A DNA stretch of 64,000 nucleotides from Bremia lactucae (Eukaryota > Oomycota > Peronosporomycetes > Peronosporales > Peronosporaceae): assembly GCF_004359215.1 (NCBI RefSeq), contig NW_027152030.1, positions 1,020,183 to 1,084,182 of the forward strand, in the 5' to 3' direction. The notes under the pieces are model-generated. The model was not told the origin of the DNA, did not search any database, and worked only from the letters and a program-made list of their open reading frames with translations. How positions within the stretch are numbered: position 1 is the stretch's first letter; each line of letters begins with the position of its first letter. A program made the translations under genes and the position numbers. Below are positions 30,867 through 43,130 of this stretch, in pieces.

Positions 30867-32270
30867 ATGCCATCTAAAAGGGGCCACGTTGGTGGGTCGT
30901 CTGCGAAGACGCCCACTCAACCTCGCACTAAGCGCACGCGCCGCGTTAATTCGCTGGCCGCGTCAAATGCCTTAGTCGGAACGCAGACAGCCACTGCGGC
31001 TGTCGCGTTAACAGGGCTAAAGGATCCATCCCACTTTAACAGTGAGGATGTTGATCCGTCGCTCATTGTCGACTACAATGAGTCGACACCGTTGCCGTCA
31101 CCTCATAGTAGTGATGCGGACAACGAGCTCATGAGGAGTGATGATGCGGCATTATTGCCCTTCCAAACTTCTCTCATGGCTCGCAACATGGAGACAGCAG
31201 CGTTTACGAATGCTGTATAGTCGTCTACGCTGGATAGCGCAGCGACAGATAATGAGAGCGCTGCTCGGAGCGCTGCTCATAAAGGCACAGCCGCTTCTCC
31301 GTTGGGTATTACCACAACGCCTTATGCTCAGACCATACTTCATAATGGTTCTGACATAGAAAATTCGGAGCCTAAAGCTCCGCCGACGACACGTGAACGT
31401 GCTCAGTCGGTGCCACAAGCCAGTCGTTTAGAACGCGGCTATGTGGCGAGTGGCATTCCAAAGATGCCTCCTCCATCTAAATGGCCTCGTTTAGACGTGC
31501 CAAGAGCGTCGCTCCTAGAGTGCGCTCTTGTAGACGCACATAATCATTATGGCGTCTTTAAATCATGGAGGGCTCAGACAAAATCGCGTGGGCGTATTTT
31601 TCCGATCCCGGTCGTGTTGCGTTCAAATGAAACGCCCGACCAATACGAGGCGGAATTTCTGCGCCGCATTCAACCACATTCCGATGCGATGAAACAGTGG
31701 TCGCAGCAAGAAAATTCGCCCGCTTGCGTTAAAAAGAATTCTTGGGTGGTACTGTACCCCCTGATACTTCTCACTACGCTGCTTCTGCTAGTCCATTTGA
31801 GACTAGCGAAGAGGTCTCAGCTGGTGCTCCTTTTCATAGGCAGCCACCAAGCCGGGCACATCAATACGTAGGGTATCGATCGGTTTTCAAGAGTCAAAAC
31901 TCTTCGGGTAACCTTTCCATTGGACGAGGATATAGTACCCTTGCCTCACGGAGCGGTGGGCAAACAACCTTCCAACAAGGAAGCGTTGATTCCCACCCGC
32001 ATCCATCAGTGCAGGTGGCGCCCGATAGGAGTAGCGATCTCGCCCACCTACTCGCGGCTGCCTTACCTTCGTCCACTCAGTCGCAGGGGTTAAGCGCTGC
32101 TGAACGACATATGCGGATCTCGATGGTCAAGTCTCGCGACTGACCTTGGATGTTTTTGATGTTCGAGCGAAGGCTCGTCAGGGTTATGAACGCCTGAAGA
32201 CTCGCTTGGACCTTATTGAGAGGAGAATGCTGAGGGATCCGCATTACTCGCGTGATATTCCTCGCTCATG
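30867..32270 (+). pseudogene. Antisense ORF (aORF) of family B element, broken
   Basis: ATG at 30867 (MPSKRGHVGGSSAKTP), a basic Ser/Thr-rich start, then an acidic stretch. A stop at 31218 and frameshifts near 31750-31870 and 32140 divide it. Conserved middle: GIPKMPPPSKWPRLDVP, AHNHYGVF, RIFPIPVVLRSNETPDQYEA and RIQPHSDAMKQW. Toward the end: SRLTLDVFDVRAKARQGYER, then LIERRMLRDPHY. A second copy lies at 35990-36970 on the other strand. It runs against the direction of the element, starts about 135 bp from the 3' LTR and ends where integrase ends (32213-32270 is shared by both strands). It resembles no Pfam family I know. It could alternatively be a gag read from an LTR of opposite sense, but the polypurine tract and the GGTAGC primer-site position argue against that. 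Confidence 0.55.
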
Positions 32271-35200
32271 AAGTCATGTTCGTGGTGGGAGGCATCGGTC
32301 CGATAGCTTTTCGCCTTCACCGTCCCCCTCACCCGAACGACGCTCGACTCACAGTCGGCGTCACCATCGAACTCCTTAAACGGATGAGGATATGTGACCT
32401 CATTTGGGTCTACAAACCTTTTCAGACGACCCACGTAAGATCCGGGGTGCGTCTTCATATACGGGGAAGGGTGAGCCTATAATTTAGGTCCCCAACCTCT
32501 TCTACCACCGTAAAGGGCTCAATGAAACGCGGCAACAACTTCGTAGTATCTCCAGGTAGTACAGAAATTGCATTTTTAGGTAGGGTAGCAGTACTTAATA
32601 GTTCTTTATCACCCACTCTAAAGCGCTCAATATTTTTGCGACCATTTCGGTCCGCAATTATATTTGCTTGTCCTGTGCGCTTGCTATTGCGTCGCGGAAT
32701 TACGTGTGATGGCTAATCGCTCATCCACAAAGCGTTGAGCCTCGCTCACGCTTTTAGCATCAAACTCGCCTATGATACCGCCAAGAGGTCGGTCATAAGG
32801 CGTAGTTTTATTGACCACTGCTAAACTGGCAGGGTCACTAGGGCAAGTTTCTGTCTTTGAGATGATACCCTCATGAGTCATCGTCATATTGACGAAACTA
32901 TGTCCCTCTTTCGCTCCGAGCATAGCGAGGGGCCCTCCTTTACTAAGACTCGGGCTGCGCACAAACGAGACTGGTGTCCGTGGATGTCGCAGTCCGTTGA
33001 TATTAAATGGTGTCTCTCCCGTACTGGCGTGGACACTGTTATAGCGAACTCCACATTGCTTGCTCCACACTTTGGGAGTTGCTATAGTGCGCAAGACATC
33101 CGCCGCGACCCGATGGCACGTTCAGTTTGACCATCGGTCTGGGGATGATCTGCGGTCGACATGTGGGGCGTGATATTTAGCAGATCGAACACATGTCACC
33201 AAAAACTAGACGTAAAACGTGGATCCCGGTCCGATATTATGGACTCGGGCATTCTGTGTAGGCGGTAAACATGATTCAGGAACAAGAGAGCTGCCTTCTC
33301 GCCTGTGATCGATGTTTTGCATGGTGCAAATGCATCAGTTTGGTCAGTCTATCTACAAAGCCGACGAGCCCCGCCCACCCCTTACGACCGGGCGGCATGC
33401 CAAACATGAGGTCCAGACTTACTGACTTTCAACAGTTGGTTGGAATCGGTAGCGGTTTCTGTGGCGCACTTCTGGACGGTGCAGGCTTAGTGCGCTAACA
33501 ATGTTTGCAAGTGCGAATATATTTGGCCACCCATCTATATAGGTGTGGCCACCAAAGCTAGACGGAGCTAATAGCGCGCATGAAGTTCCTCTGACACTCG
33601 TAATAATGTTTTACCACGGCCCAGATGCCCATTAGATAGAGCTCGTGAAGGATCATTAGCTTGAGATCTGTTTCATGAGACACATAGATTCTCAAGGGAT
33701 CACAAGGTGACACTTGATGCCATAAAAGGCCATCGCTGTAGCTTCAGCAGGCAACAATAGTCATCCTGACTGTATTTCTCTTTTATTTCAAAGGCTAATG
33801 AGCTCGTCTCGTGGTATGCCTTCATGGCTGCCAACGTTGTCGGCTTAAATTGTGCTTTCGCACTAGACACACTTTTCTGGTGTATTACCTCGAAGTCTGG
33901 TCAGCGCGATAAAGCGTCAGCCGAGACATTCGACTTACCCGGCTTATATTCAACTTTAAAATTAAATTTAGAGAAGAATGTTTGCCATTTTGCTATTCTA
34001 GGCGAGAGGTGCGGTGAGTTTATTGCGGTCCGCAGTGATGCGTGATTCCTATAAACCACAAATGGCTCGATGCCCAATAGGTGCACACGAAACTTGACAA
34101 GAGCATACTTTATTGAAAGTAGCTCTTTCTCATGCACAGGGTAATTCAGTTCCGCGGCTTTTAATAGCCGGGACTGATAAGAGATGACACGGTCAACGCC
34201 GTCGTCATCCTTCTGCATGAGCGCGCTGCCGATTGCAAAATTACTTGCATCGCAGACGACGCTAAAGGGCTTATCCGCGTCTGGCAATGCCAAGACCGGT
34301 GCCTCTACAAGAGANNNNNNNNNNNNNNNNNNNNNNNNNNNNNNNNNNNNNNNNNNNNNNNNNNNNNNNNNNNNNNNNNNNNNNNNNNNNNNNNNNNNNN
34401 NNNNNNNNNNNNNNNNNNNNNNNNNNNNNNNNNNNNNNNNNNNNNNNNNNNNNNNNNNNNNNNNNNNNNNNNNNNNNNNNNNNNNNNNNNNNNNNNNNNN
34501 NNNNNNNNNNNNNNNNNNNNNNNNNNNNNNNNNNNNNNNNNNNNNNNNNNNNNNNNNNNNNNNNNNNNNNNNNNNNNNNNNNNNNNNNNNNNNNNNNNNN
34601 NNNNNNNNNNNNNNNNNNNNNNNNNNNNNNNNNNNNNNNNNNNNNNNNNNNNNNNNNNNNNNNNNNNNNNNNNNNNNNNNNNNNNNNNNNNNNNNNNNNN
34701 NNNNNNNNNNNNNNNNNNNNNNNNNNNNNNNNNNNNNNNNNNNNNNNNNNNNNNNNNNNNNNNNNNNNNNNNNNNNNNNNNNNNNNNNNNNNNNNNNNNN
34801 NNNNNNNNNNNNNNNNNNNNNNNNNNNNNNNNNNNNNNNNNNNNNNNNNNNNNNTAAGCATGAACCACGCGCCATCCACCTGTGGCTTTACGCACACAAA
34901 AGGTCGGGCTGCAGTGAGGCGATTTGCTCTCACGCACATGTCCCGCCTTGGCTCGCTTGTCGAAGAACTCATCGATATAATCGACTTGTTCTTTCGGCAA
35001 CGGCCATTGCCTGGTCACACAATACTTGGTGCCAGGTTCGAGGTCTATCTCGTGCCCGATGCCCCTATCTGCTGGTAGGCGGCTCGGCACTTCTTCTGGG
35101 ACCACATCGCGATGTTTCCAAATAAGTTCCCAAATACGGGCTGTCTTTCGAGGCATCCCAGCCATGGCGGCGAATCGTTTCGTTTGTCTGTATCTAAGAC

Positions 35201-36000
35201 GCTCACGTTCAATGTAGACGGCGAGCAACAGTCCACAAAATTGTCTTTTGGAACTGGTGCGTCTACATCGTGAATCTTCCTTCCTTACGTTCGGACACGA
35301 TCTGATCCTACGACATTCCCAGCAAATTTACTATCTAATCGGCAGATTCCAAGACATGCCGGAGCACCTCAACTGAGGATGCCTCCACATACGTTTTCGA
35401 CGGCCTCGAACACCTCGGTGGAATGTCTTGCCTTTTTAGCCGGGACTGATCCAAGCGTCACTGGTTTTGACGTGCCTTTGGTCGTCCTTATTTGTCGGGT
35501 GCTCATTTTCTGAGTTACCGCGACTTTTGACCTGGAAGTAAGTGCCGTTGCTCTTTCGGCTAACGCACCATTTCAACAGCACCAGGATCTAGGCTCTATC
35601 CTGTTCTTGTGACACTTGACTTACTGTCAGCTCGCTATCTACTGCCACAGGTTTACGGCTCTGCGCAGGACCATTGGACGCATGACTACTTGTCATTGCC
35701 CTATTCACTACTCCAGTCTCTCCGAGCTGGGTAGGAGATGGTGGCATTTGACATTTCGTCAACGCAACTACAACTGTGTTGGACACATCACTCAGTTGCA
35801 TAAGCCTCCCGCAGGAGCACATCCTTTCCGGTGTCCTGCGTAGAGTTAGCATCTGTGCGCAATCACCAGTCCATCCAAGGTGAGTGACTTGCCAACCATG
35901 GCATGAATAGATTAAGGTCGTCCAGGCAATCCGTACCTAGCACCGTGAACTTCTCTCTACAGGATAAGACACTATAACTGAAGGCGACTTCAACTTGAGG
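32213..36000 (-). pseudogene. pol of family B element: protease, RT, RNase H, integrase
   Basis: Protease C-terminal motif (LFMPWLASHSPWMDW) at about 35870-35915. RT start at 34855-35228 (EIDLEPGTKYCVTRQWPLP, SPTFCVRKATGGWRVVHA). RNase H at 33901-34314 (FSVVCDASNFAIGSALMQ, YPVHEKELL, KFNFKVEYKPGKSN, ADALSR). Integrase core at about 33100-33350 (IISDRDPRF, then ADHPQTDGQTERA). Integrase C-terminus at 32684-33094, then GRLKRFVDPNE near 32430. The RNase H motif VYTDHASL has become VYRNHASL, losing a catalytic Asp. The RT active site lies in the N gap. Many stops in the integrase. Dead copy. Confidence 0.88.
34315..34854. other. Assembly gap (540 N)
   Basis: Falls in the RT core of the family B element. 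The flanking frames match RT on one side and RNase H on the other, so the missing bases should be the palm/thumb and connection. Confidence 0.99.
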
Positions 36001-36970
36001 GTCCAGCCGAAGGTTATGTCTTTCGTGACCCTTGCGATCCTTCGAGCAAACATTGTGGATATCCGAAGTCAGTCGTGAAACATGACTTTCTGAGATATTC
36101 AACCCGTCGTTTGCAGCGCTCAGCGCCTGCGACTGAACGAAAGCAGGATAAGCTGCTGCGAGTAGGTGGGCGAATCGCCACTCCTACCGGGCGCCGCCGG
36201 CATTAGGGGGTGCTGCTGGAAATTATCACTTCCTTGTTGGAAGGTTGCTTGCCCACCGCTACGTGAAGCATAAGCTGCAGATCCTCGTACCGTGGACAGG
36301 ATACCCGGTGAGTTCTTACTCTTTAGAACTGGTCGACGCTCTGGGCGTCGATGTGTCGGGACTGGCACTTGTCTATTAAAAAAGGAGCACTAGCTTAGGC
36401 CGCTCCGCTTGTTCCAAAAGAACTAGCAGGAAGTAGCGTGATAAGAAGAAGCAGAGGGTACAGTACCACCCATAATTTCTCTCACACGCAAGCGGGCGAA
36501 GTTGATTCGCTGCGACACTTGTTTCGTTACATCACTGCGTGGCTGAAGACGGCGCAGGAATTCTGCTTCGTAATGGTCGGTTGTTTCATTTGAACGCAAC
36601 ACGACCGGATCGGAGAAATACTGCCACGAAATTTCCCCTGAGCCTTTCTTGTACTATAGATGCCATAAAAATTATGTGCGTCTTTAGTGGTGCGCTTTAG
36701 GAGCGACACACTTGTTCGATCCAAAAGATGCCATTCGGATGAAGGTGGCATCGCTGGCATGCCATGTGTTACATAGCCGCATTGAATACGGCTAAATTGT
36801 GCTACCTACCGGACATGAATCATTGAGCCCAGTTAACAGCGAAACAGAGCTGTCGTTGCAACTGGGGCTCTAGGCGACGGCGGCGTTTAATCGCGGTGCG
36901 TGCGCTTCGTGTTCGGTTGTTTGGAGACGACCCATCAGCTTTACCCGTTTTTTTTAGGTGGCGCCGCGTG
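35990..36970 (-). pseudogene. Second copy of the family B antisense ORF, broken
   Basis: Reading leftward from about 36970: a start equivalent to MPSKRG whose ATG is now GCG, DGSSPNNRTRSARTA, then PAMPPSSEWHLLDRTSVSLL, AHNFYGIY and ASRSGGQATFQQGS. LNISESHVSRLTSDIHNV near 36070 corresponds to SDGQVSRLTLDVFDV of the copy at 30.9-32.3 kb. It lies beside the polypurine tract and LTR at 37098-37694, so it belongs to a plus-strand element whose pol is gone. Confidence 0.55.
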
Positions 36971-37097
36971 TTGTCACCCTAGTGGGTGACACAGTGGTCG
37001 CTGAAGGAGTGGTCGAGTGTAGTAAAGCGGCGCGAAGAAAGCGGCTCGATGTTTCTCTTTCATCCCGTTGACGATTTTACAAAATGTAAAATTCGTT

Positions 37098-37115
37098 TTT
37101 AAAGGGGGGAGGGGG
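37098..37115 (+). other. Polypurine tract of a second family B element
   Basis: TTTTTAAAGGGGGGAGGGGG directly before TGTAAGGGGC of the LTR at 37116. Confidence 0.75.
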
Positions 37116-37694
37116 TGTAAGGGGCTAAGACGCCAAATGTTATAAATTCGTTAAGTACTTTTAACGAGAGGTTTTGCCGTACACGGTTCTGAAGGAAGCA
37201 GTCAATTATTTCATATGGAGTAATATAACCTGCCACTAGGGTGAGATCACATAGTGACCCACTCTTGTGTTTGTGATGTACAAAGGTATATTCACAATCC
37301 AATTTAGGAAAAATCTATTTATCACAAATGAAAAGGATAACGTCAAGCGTCATCCGTAAGCAGAGGTATTCGCAACAATACGTTCGCCACGTATGGATGC
37401 ACATGTAAAGAGATGACATCTATTAATTCGGTAAAATGATTTTATATAAATTCTATTTTATTTTGAATGTAAATTACTCTTAAAGTTACCTTCTCGATAA
37501 CAAGTGCGCACGTGAAGACGGATAACCGCTTCCGTGACGACATTTATTTTAAAGTACAAGTTCGTTGTGTGAGATCGCTTAAGCGCCCACCAACTTCCTC
37601 ACTGCAAGCGAGAGAAGACGATTAAACCGCTTCCTCGCTGTGCCTGAAGGGGTGTGCTTGAAGAGCAAGACAACTGTAAAAGCGCCCGCCTACA
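37116..37694 (+). repeat. LTR, family B (3' LTR of a plus-strand copy)
   Basis: TGTAAGGGGC...GCCCGCCTACA. It is more diverged than other family B copies (for example TTAAGTACTTTTAACG). It is followed after 7 bp by the family A LTR at 37702. Confidence 0.85.
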
Positions 37695-37701
37695 CCACGC
37701 G

Positions 37702-38136
37702 TGAAACGAAGTGTATCGCTACATTAAATTAACTCTTAAAGGTTGTTAATTAATATACTATCTAAAAGGTTGAGAATATTTGGAGAATATTACTTTACAA
37801 AGTAAAATATTCGGAAAGCTTATCCATTGGTGAAATAGGCCATTTATCTACTTGCTCCGTCAGCCCTGGACGCGCGCAAGGAGAGAGACAAATAAGACTT
37901 TATTACGTGTTTTGTATTAGTATATTATTAAATTAGTATTACAAAAATAGAAAGCAAAAAAACTTAATTATATTAAATACAGTTTACTTTCAGCCCCCTT
38001 TAAAGCAAGTGTTTTTAAAGAGAGCCTTCCTCTGCACGTACTAGTGTACGTGAAGTGACGTGAGGCACCACTCGCACTGAAGCAGTGCGAAGTGGACTTG
38101 TACAGAAGGAGTACAAGTCGGCAGTGCCCCGTTACA
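37702..38136 (+). repeat. 5' LTR, family A copy 2
   Basis: TGAAACGAAGTGTATCGC...CAGTGCCCCGTTACA. The first bases are mutated from the family TGTAACGGGG. Near the end are short inverted segments GCACTGAAGCAGTGC and GTACAGAAGGAGTAC. Confidence 0.88.
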
Positions 38137-38138
38137 CA

Positions 38139-38155
38139 TGGTAGCACTTTGATGT
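38139..38155 (+). other. Putative primer-binding site
   Basis: TGGTAGCACTTTGATG begins two bases after the LTR. It resembles the TGGTAGC / CGTAGCGCTTGATA after the family B LTRs at 22079 and 45218. TGG is the complement of a tRNA CCA end. I cannot name the tRNA. Confidence 0.55.
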
Positions 38156-38186
38156 CCGTCCAAGGACCACAGTTCTATCATCTAAC

Positions 38187-39092
38187 ATGGACATGTTAGA
38201 TGATGATGAAAATACGCATCCTGTTTCGCGTGATAGCTACTCCTTTCTAAGTGACATAGAAAAGGAGTGCGGTCGAACGAATGTGTTCGACCGTAGGAAA
38301 TGATACCCTCCTGGCCATGCTGTCCGGCTTGGACAGAGATGCCCTTCATTCCGCCATCACCAAGTTCATACAACATGAATTTGACGAGGCGAAGGAAAGG
38401 GTAGCTTTGCTAAATCAGAAATGCTCTCAACAGGCAGAACTGTTGAGGTTACAACAGGCACAGACCCCTGTACCTGGGATGACGCACACGCGTCGTCCCG
38501 AAACCGTAACATAAATACATCTCTGAGTATAGGGAATTCAGAGAAGACTCTCTCTTAAGATGGTTCGTCGAGTTGGACGATGCCGTAAGGGCCCGTCACA
38601 TCGTCAACGAGCAAATGCACGTCGCATTTGGTAAGTCAAATGTAGTAGGTCTTGCCAAAAACTTGGGTACTAGGCCTTAAGTTACGCGACCCATACGTCT
38701 TTGGGTCGCTAGAGGCTTTTAAAGCCCAGCTCAAACAGACGTTTGAACAGCCAAGGGCTGAGTTCAGAGCTCGTTCAGAGCTTCTAAAATTCAAGCAAGG
38801 CAAGCGGGATGTTCATGCTTATGCCCAGCAAATACGACTCTTAGCGAGTTGTATCAAGAACAACCCAGTTAATTAACACACGTTAATTACATTGTTCATG
38901 CAAGGTCTTACGGATGGTCCCGTGAAGACCCACCTGTTCTGCTTGGAGCTGCATACGCTTGAAGAAGCAATATCCGTTGCGGAACAGGAGGACTTTAGCT
39001 TGAGACAGGCTCAAGCTAGTTCGTCAACGTATCGTTATCCAAAACGACACGAGCTTAGACAGCCAGAACCAATGGACCTCGATTTCGAACAA
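38187..39092 (+). pseudogene. gag of family A copy 2
   Basis: ATG at 38187 (MDMLDDDENTHPVSRDS). Frameshifts near 38300 and 38520-38650. The Ty3-type capsid (retrotrans_gag) is at 38690-38950: FGSLEAFKAQLKQTFEQP, RARSELLKFKQGKRDVHAYA and FMQGLTDGPVKTHLF, ending LDFEQ and a stop. Zinc-knuckle coding sequence after 39092 is not intact. Confidence 0.8.
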
Positions 39093-39337
39093 TAAGCGGT
39101 TGCAGAAATGTATCGCTTTCAAAAGTTCGGTCACTACGCTCATTAGCGCAGCGCCCCACGTCCAGTACCGAGAGGTACTGAACGTAATTTTGGACCGAAT
39201 GCTAAAAAGGGCAACGATCGCGGCTCCGACGTCGTTGCGAAATCGCAACAGCGAGGCGGACCGCCAAAAAACGGTCGGGGTCAGAAGGGGCGTAAGGTCG
39301 TACTGATCCAGCAACCTCAAGAGAATTTGCAAATCTC

Positions 39338-42300
39338 TTGACCAAAGTTGCTCCAAGCACACAATCATTATGTGTCTCTGCACCTGGTGATGAGGTATCC
39401 CTCATCACCTTGAAGTTACAAGTGACAAATGATTTGTCACTTAGAGCCCTAGTGGACTGCGGAGCGTCGAATAACTTTATTCGTCGCCAGTCACTAGAGG
39501 GTAGTAGGCTCAAATATATTGAGCGCGACATCCCTCCAACGAGGATGACGGTGCGTCTAGCGACAGGCGCATCGATAACAGTAATGAAACGCTTAGTGAA
39601 AATTACTACACATTAAGATATTTACAGTATGATGATGATTCCATCGTACTGGATTTGAATGACAAATTTGATGTTATTCTAGGTTTACCTTGGCCCAGAA
39701 TAAACGAGCCAATGATCAGCTGGCAGCACCGGTCTGTAAAGATGCCTGCCACTTGTTCATCAGATGGCCATCTGATGAACGTCTTGGAGCGTCCACAAGC
39801 GTGTGGATGTACTACGAGTGAGTGCGATGGCCTCACTTGTGGTACGGTTGTTAGTACAACTGCACAAGATCACAGTGTATTTATTAATCACACTGTGGAG
39901 TTAGCTGCCGGCGGCTGTGCTAATGCACATGTAGCGCCGAAGATCCACCACTCGAATATGTCGAGAGGATTAAGACATGAATTTACGCGTAGCGGGTGAT
40001 GTTCAAGGAAGATATCGGTTGTCCAAAAGGGGCAACACGATGATCCTAAGTCGAGAAGAGAGTCGACCGCAGAGGACCCGACTGTGATAGCGCGATCACA
40101 CTCGGACGACGAAGAGGGAATAAGTCCCCACGTACCTGAGGAGAAAACTCCTCGATAGTAAATTCTGAAGTAACTTGACTTGACCATCCCGAGGGATTAA
40201 TTTTTCGGCAGCCTGTGGATAAATTCCAGGAAGAAACCGAGACATTAAATGTATTGGTCAATGACGGATCAGGAATAGGCGCTTATACTCTTGATCTGTA
40301 TGCGCCTCCGAAGTTAACTTCGGAGATAACTTAATTACCAACCCTAGAACCCAAGCGATTTTTTAAAGATCTGCATAGTGGTAGAATGAAGCATATCTGC
40401 GTACTCGTCACAGAGGACAAATACGCAATCGATATTCAGTCAGCGGTAATTTTGCAGAGAACGAATGGGTCCTCAGCAGCTCATCGAGGGACAAAAGTGT
40501 CATCGATGTGAAGACTCGGATTGAGATATATACTGCTCAATCCTGGGAGTCACTTACGACAAATATTTATATAAAGATTTGATTATTTAGGGATGTATTT
40601 CCTGAAGCAATTCCATGCGAGTTGCCTAAGGATAAAGTCGTTCGACATGAGATCGAGATCAAACCGGGCTCGAAAAATTGTGTCATGAAGCAGTGACCAA
40701 TCCTCGTGAACAAGTACTTGCGATCGATAAATTCTTTATCGACTGATAAAAAGCTAATGTAAGGGAGTCAACCTCCCCACATAGCTCTCCGACCTTGTGT
40801 GTGCGAAAGGCTACATAGGGTGGCGGATAGTGCACGCATTCAATAAACTAAATGCTGCAACGGTACCGGCTCAAACGTTGATACTTAGAAAAGACGTGAT
40901 TATAGGTGGTATAACTAATAGTACCATCTTTTCGTCCATGGATCTGATGGATGGATTTTATCAGATCCTTATGCGTGAACGGGACATCCGGTACACAGCA
41001 GTGAGCACCCCCAGAGGGATACTTTGGGAATGGATAGTAATGCCACAGGGGCTTGGTATCGCCCCTGCAACAATCAACAGATGCGTAACGAATCTGTTGA
41101 GACCAAGGACCTTCTGCGTTTAATGGATCATCTGATGAATCCATTTGATAAATCTTTTAAGGTTTTACGGTTTTATATCGATCGTCATCCTATCGATACA
41201 CAACACGCAATGGCTTACTGTACTACGCAGCCGTTGCCGGCGACACTCTACGTGTCGTCGTTCCAACCCACAATGGTTTGCGCTTGCGCATCATGTATGA
41301 GTGTCACGATGCACCAACAAGTGGGCATCGTGGACGTGAGAAAACTTATCTTACAGTAAGTCGTAACATTTACTGGCCCCGCCTATCAGTTCGTGCGGAA
41401 GTACATTCGTTCTTAAAGGTATGTCAACGGGTGAAGTCTAGCTCTTCATCCCGTGCCCCTATCCAACCTCTACCACTTCTCGCAGAATGTTGGCAGTCCG
41501 TATTCATGGACTTCGTCTACGGGTTTCCCGAAGACGATCACAAAAACAATTGAATTCTTGTTTTTGTAGACAGATTCAGCACGATGGAACATCTAGTTGC
41601 AGTACCAAAGTCGATCACGGCTCCGGAGTGTGCCCGTGTCTTAAAATCGACAAGGTATTCAAACTCCACGGTTTACGGCGGGGTTTTGGCAACCCGATCT
41701 CTCGGAACACGGCTGACAATGTCAACTTCTGATAATCCAGCTACAGATGGTCAGATGCAACGCGTAAATGCGTCCTCGAAAAAATACTTTGAAGTTACGC
41801 CTGATTGTTTCCGAATTGGACCGAGGTTATACCGATGGTCGAATTCGCCATCAATAATTCGGTGCATGCGTCTACAACGCATACACTGTGCTTCGCGAAT
41901 GGCTTACGCCATCCACGCATACCCACCCAATTAGAGGGTTCCTTTCGTTTAAGGGGGGACTCGCACGAGCAAAGCTATTTCTGGCTCATGCTCATCACGC
42001 GTTGTAGTTGCTAACGACGCGAATGATGTCGATGTCAAAGAAATCGACTTCGAAGATAAGAAAGCCCTTAGGGCATTGCACACAAAGCGCACTGGGAAAG
42101 ACAAAACAAATGAGTCAGCAGAAGGGTTTTTGCTGGGTCGAGAATCAGTAGTTCTTTTCGTGCAGGATATCATTGCTAACGCAGTGAACGTCAGCAACGG
42201 AACGCAGACAAACATTGGAAGAGCAAATGTTCTTTCGTTTAAAATTAATAATCTAGTACTACTGTCTACGGTAAACTTACCTAAGCGTGTGGTCACTAAT

Positions 42301-43130
42301 GTGGGTAGTAGTAAGCTACTACCCAAGTTCATTGAGTCTTTCCGTGTACTGCATCGCAGAGGCAATGCGTACACAATAAGATTGCCACGTAGGATGCGAA
42401 CTCATTCTGCGTTTACGTTGGTCGGCTCCGCCCGTACCATCAGTACGCGGTTTCTTTCGAGGACAGATCTGACCACCCTTTTCAATAATCCCTAAAATAT
42501 TCTTGTGGTCACGACCAAATTTTTTTGTTGAATCTGTAGTTTCTCATGCCAGGTCCGAAGATCCTCGAAACCGCGATGTGCAGAATAAAGCTTATCACGA
42601 AGAGCGAGATATTTCCGTTCGTACTCCAACATGGAGTACGGACTCTTCGAAAGGTCTTCCAACAAATCTCTATAGCGAGCCTTCACCGTCTGCTCCAACG
42701 AGCGACGCTTACCGCGCTCGTGATCAAGTCCATCTTCCAACTTTTGGAGGTAGCGGTCGATCGTCGACCCTAGATTCGACACATGGGTCGGATCTAAATT
42801 TTCCTTCTCTGCCACAACCTTTGGTGGATTCCCACAGTGGTCAGCCTTTCCTTGTGAAACGTACTCAAAACCACCGTGATGTGAAGGGGCAGCGAACGAG
42901 TTATCTTGTTCGGTGGCGCGGTTATCCACCTTCACATGATAGCTGAGAGCCTCGTTTCCAGCTGGTTGTTGATATTGAGGGCCTCGTCCGTCTGTATGAC
43001 GAGACCCATCCAATGGACCTTCTGACCCATCCAAAAAAACGCGCCCCTGGAGCTTGTAAATCGATTGCAAAACGTCATTCGCATCGTGCATCTCGATAGA
43101 GATGCGAGCCCTTCCCCAGGGCGAAGAAAA
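39338..43130 (+). pseudogene. pol of family A copy 2: protease, partial RT, integrase, chromodomain
   Basis: Protease LVDCGASNNFIRRQ at 39452 and DVILGLPW at 39670. RT start at 40797-41105 (GWRIVHAFNKLNAATVPAQT, MDLMDGFYQIL). It then jumps to the region before integrase. Integrase zinc domain at 41270-41430 (APTSGHRGREKTYL), core start at 41486 (ECWQSVFMDF), and a degenerate rest. The C-terminal GPY/F-like block (VGSSKLLPKFIESFRVLHRR) is at 42300-42360. The chromodomain RTSYLVRWRGYPPSHDS is at 42890-42946, followed by TGA at the position of a conserved Trp, then EPRFQLVVDIEGLVRLYDET still readable. Confidence 0.88.

Larger units (their letters stand above)
30183..36000 (-). mobile_element. 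Ty3/gypsy element, family B, minus strand, 5' part missing
   Basis: Reading leftward: protease (from about 36000), RT, N gap, RNase H, integrase and C-terminal region down to about 32213. Next come an opposite-strand ORF (30867-32270), a polypurine tract (30731-30749, read on the minus strand) and the 3' LTR (30730-30183). Gag and the 5' LTR are absent. At about 36000 the element meets the antisense ORF of a second, oppositely oriented copy. Confidence 0.75.
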
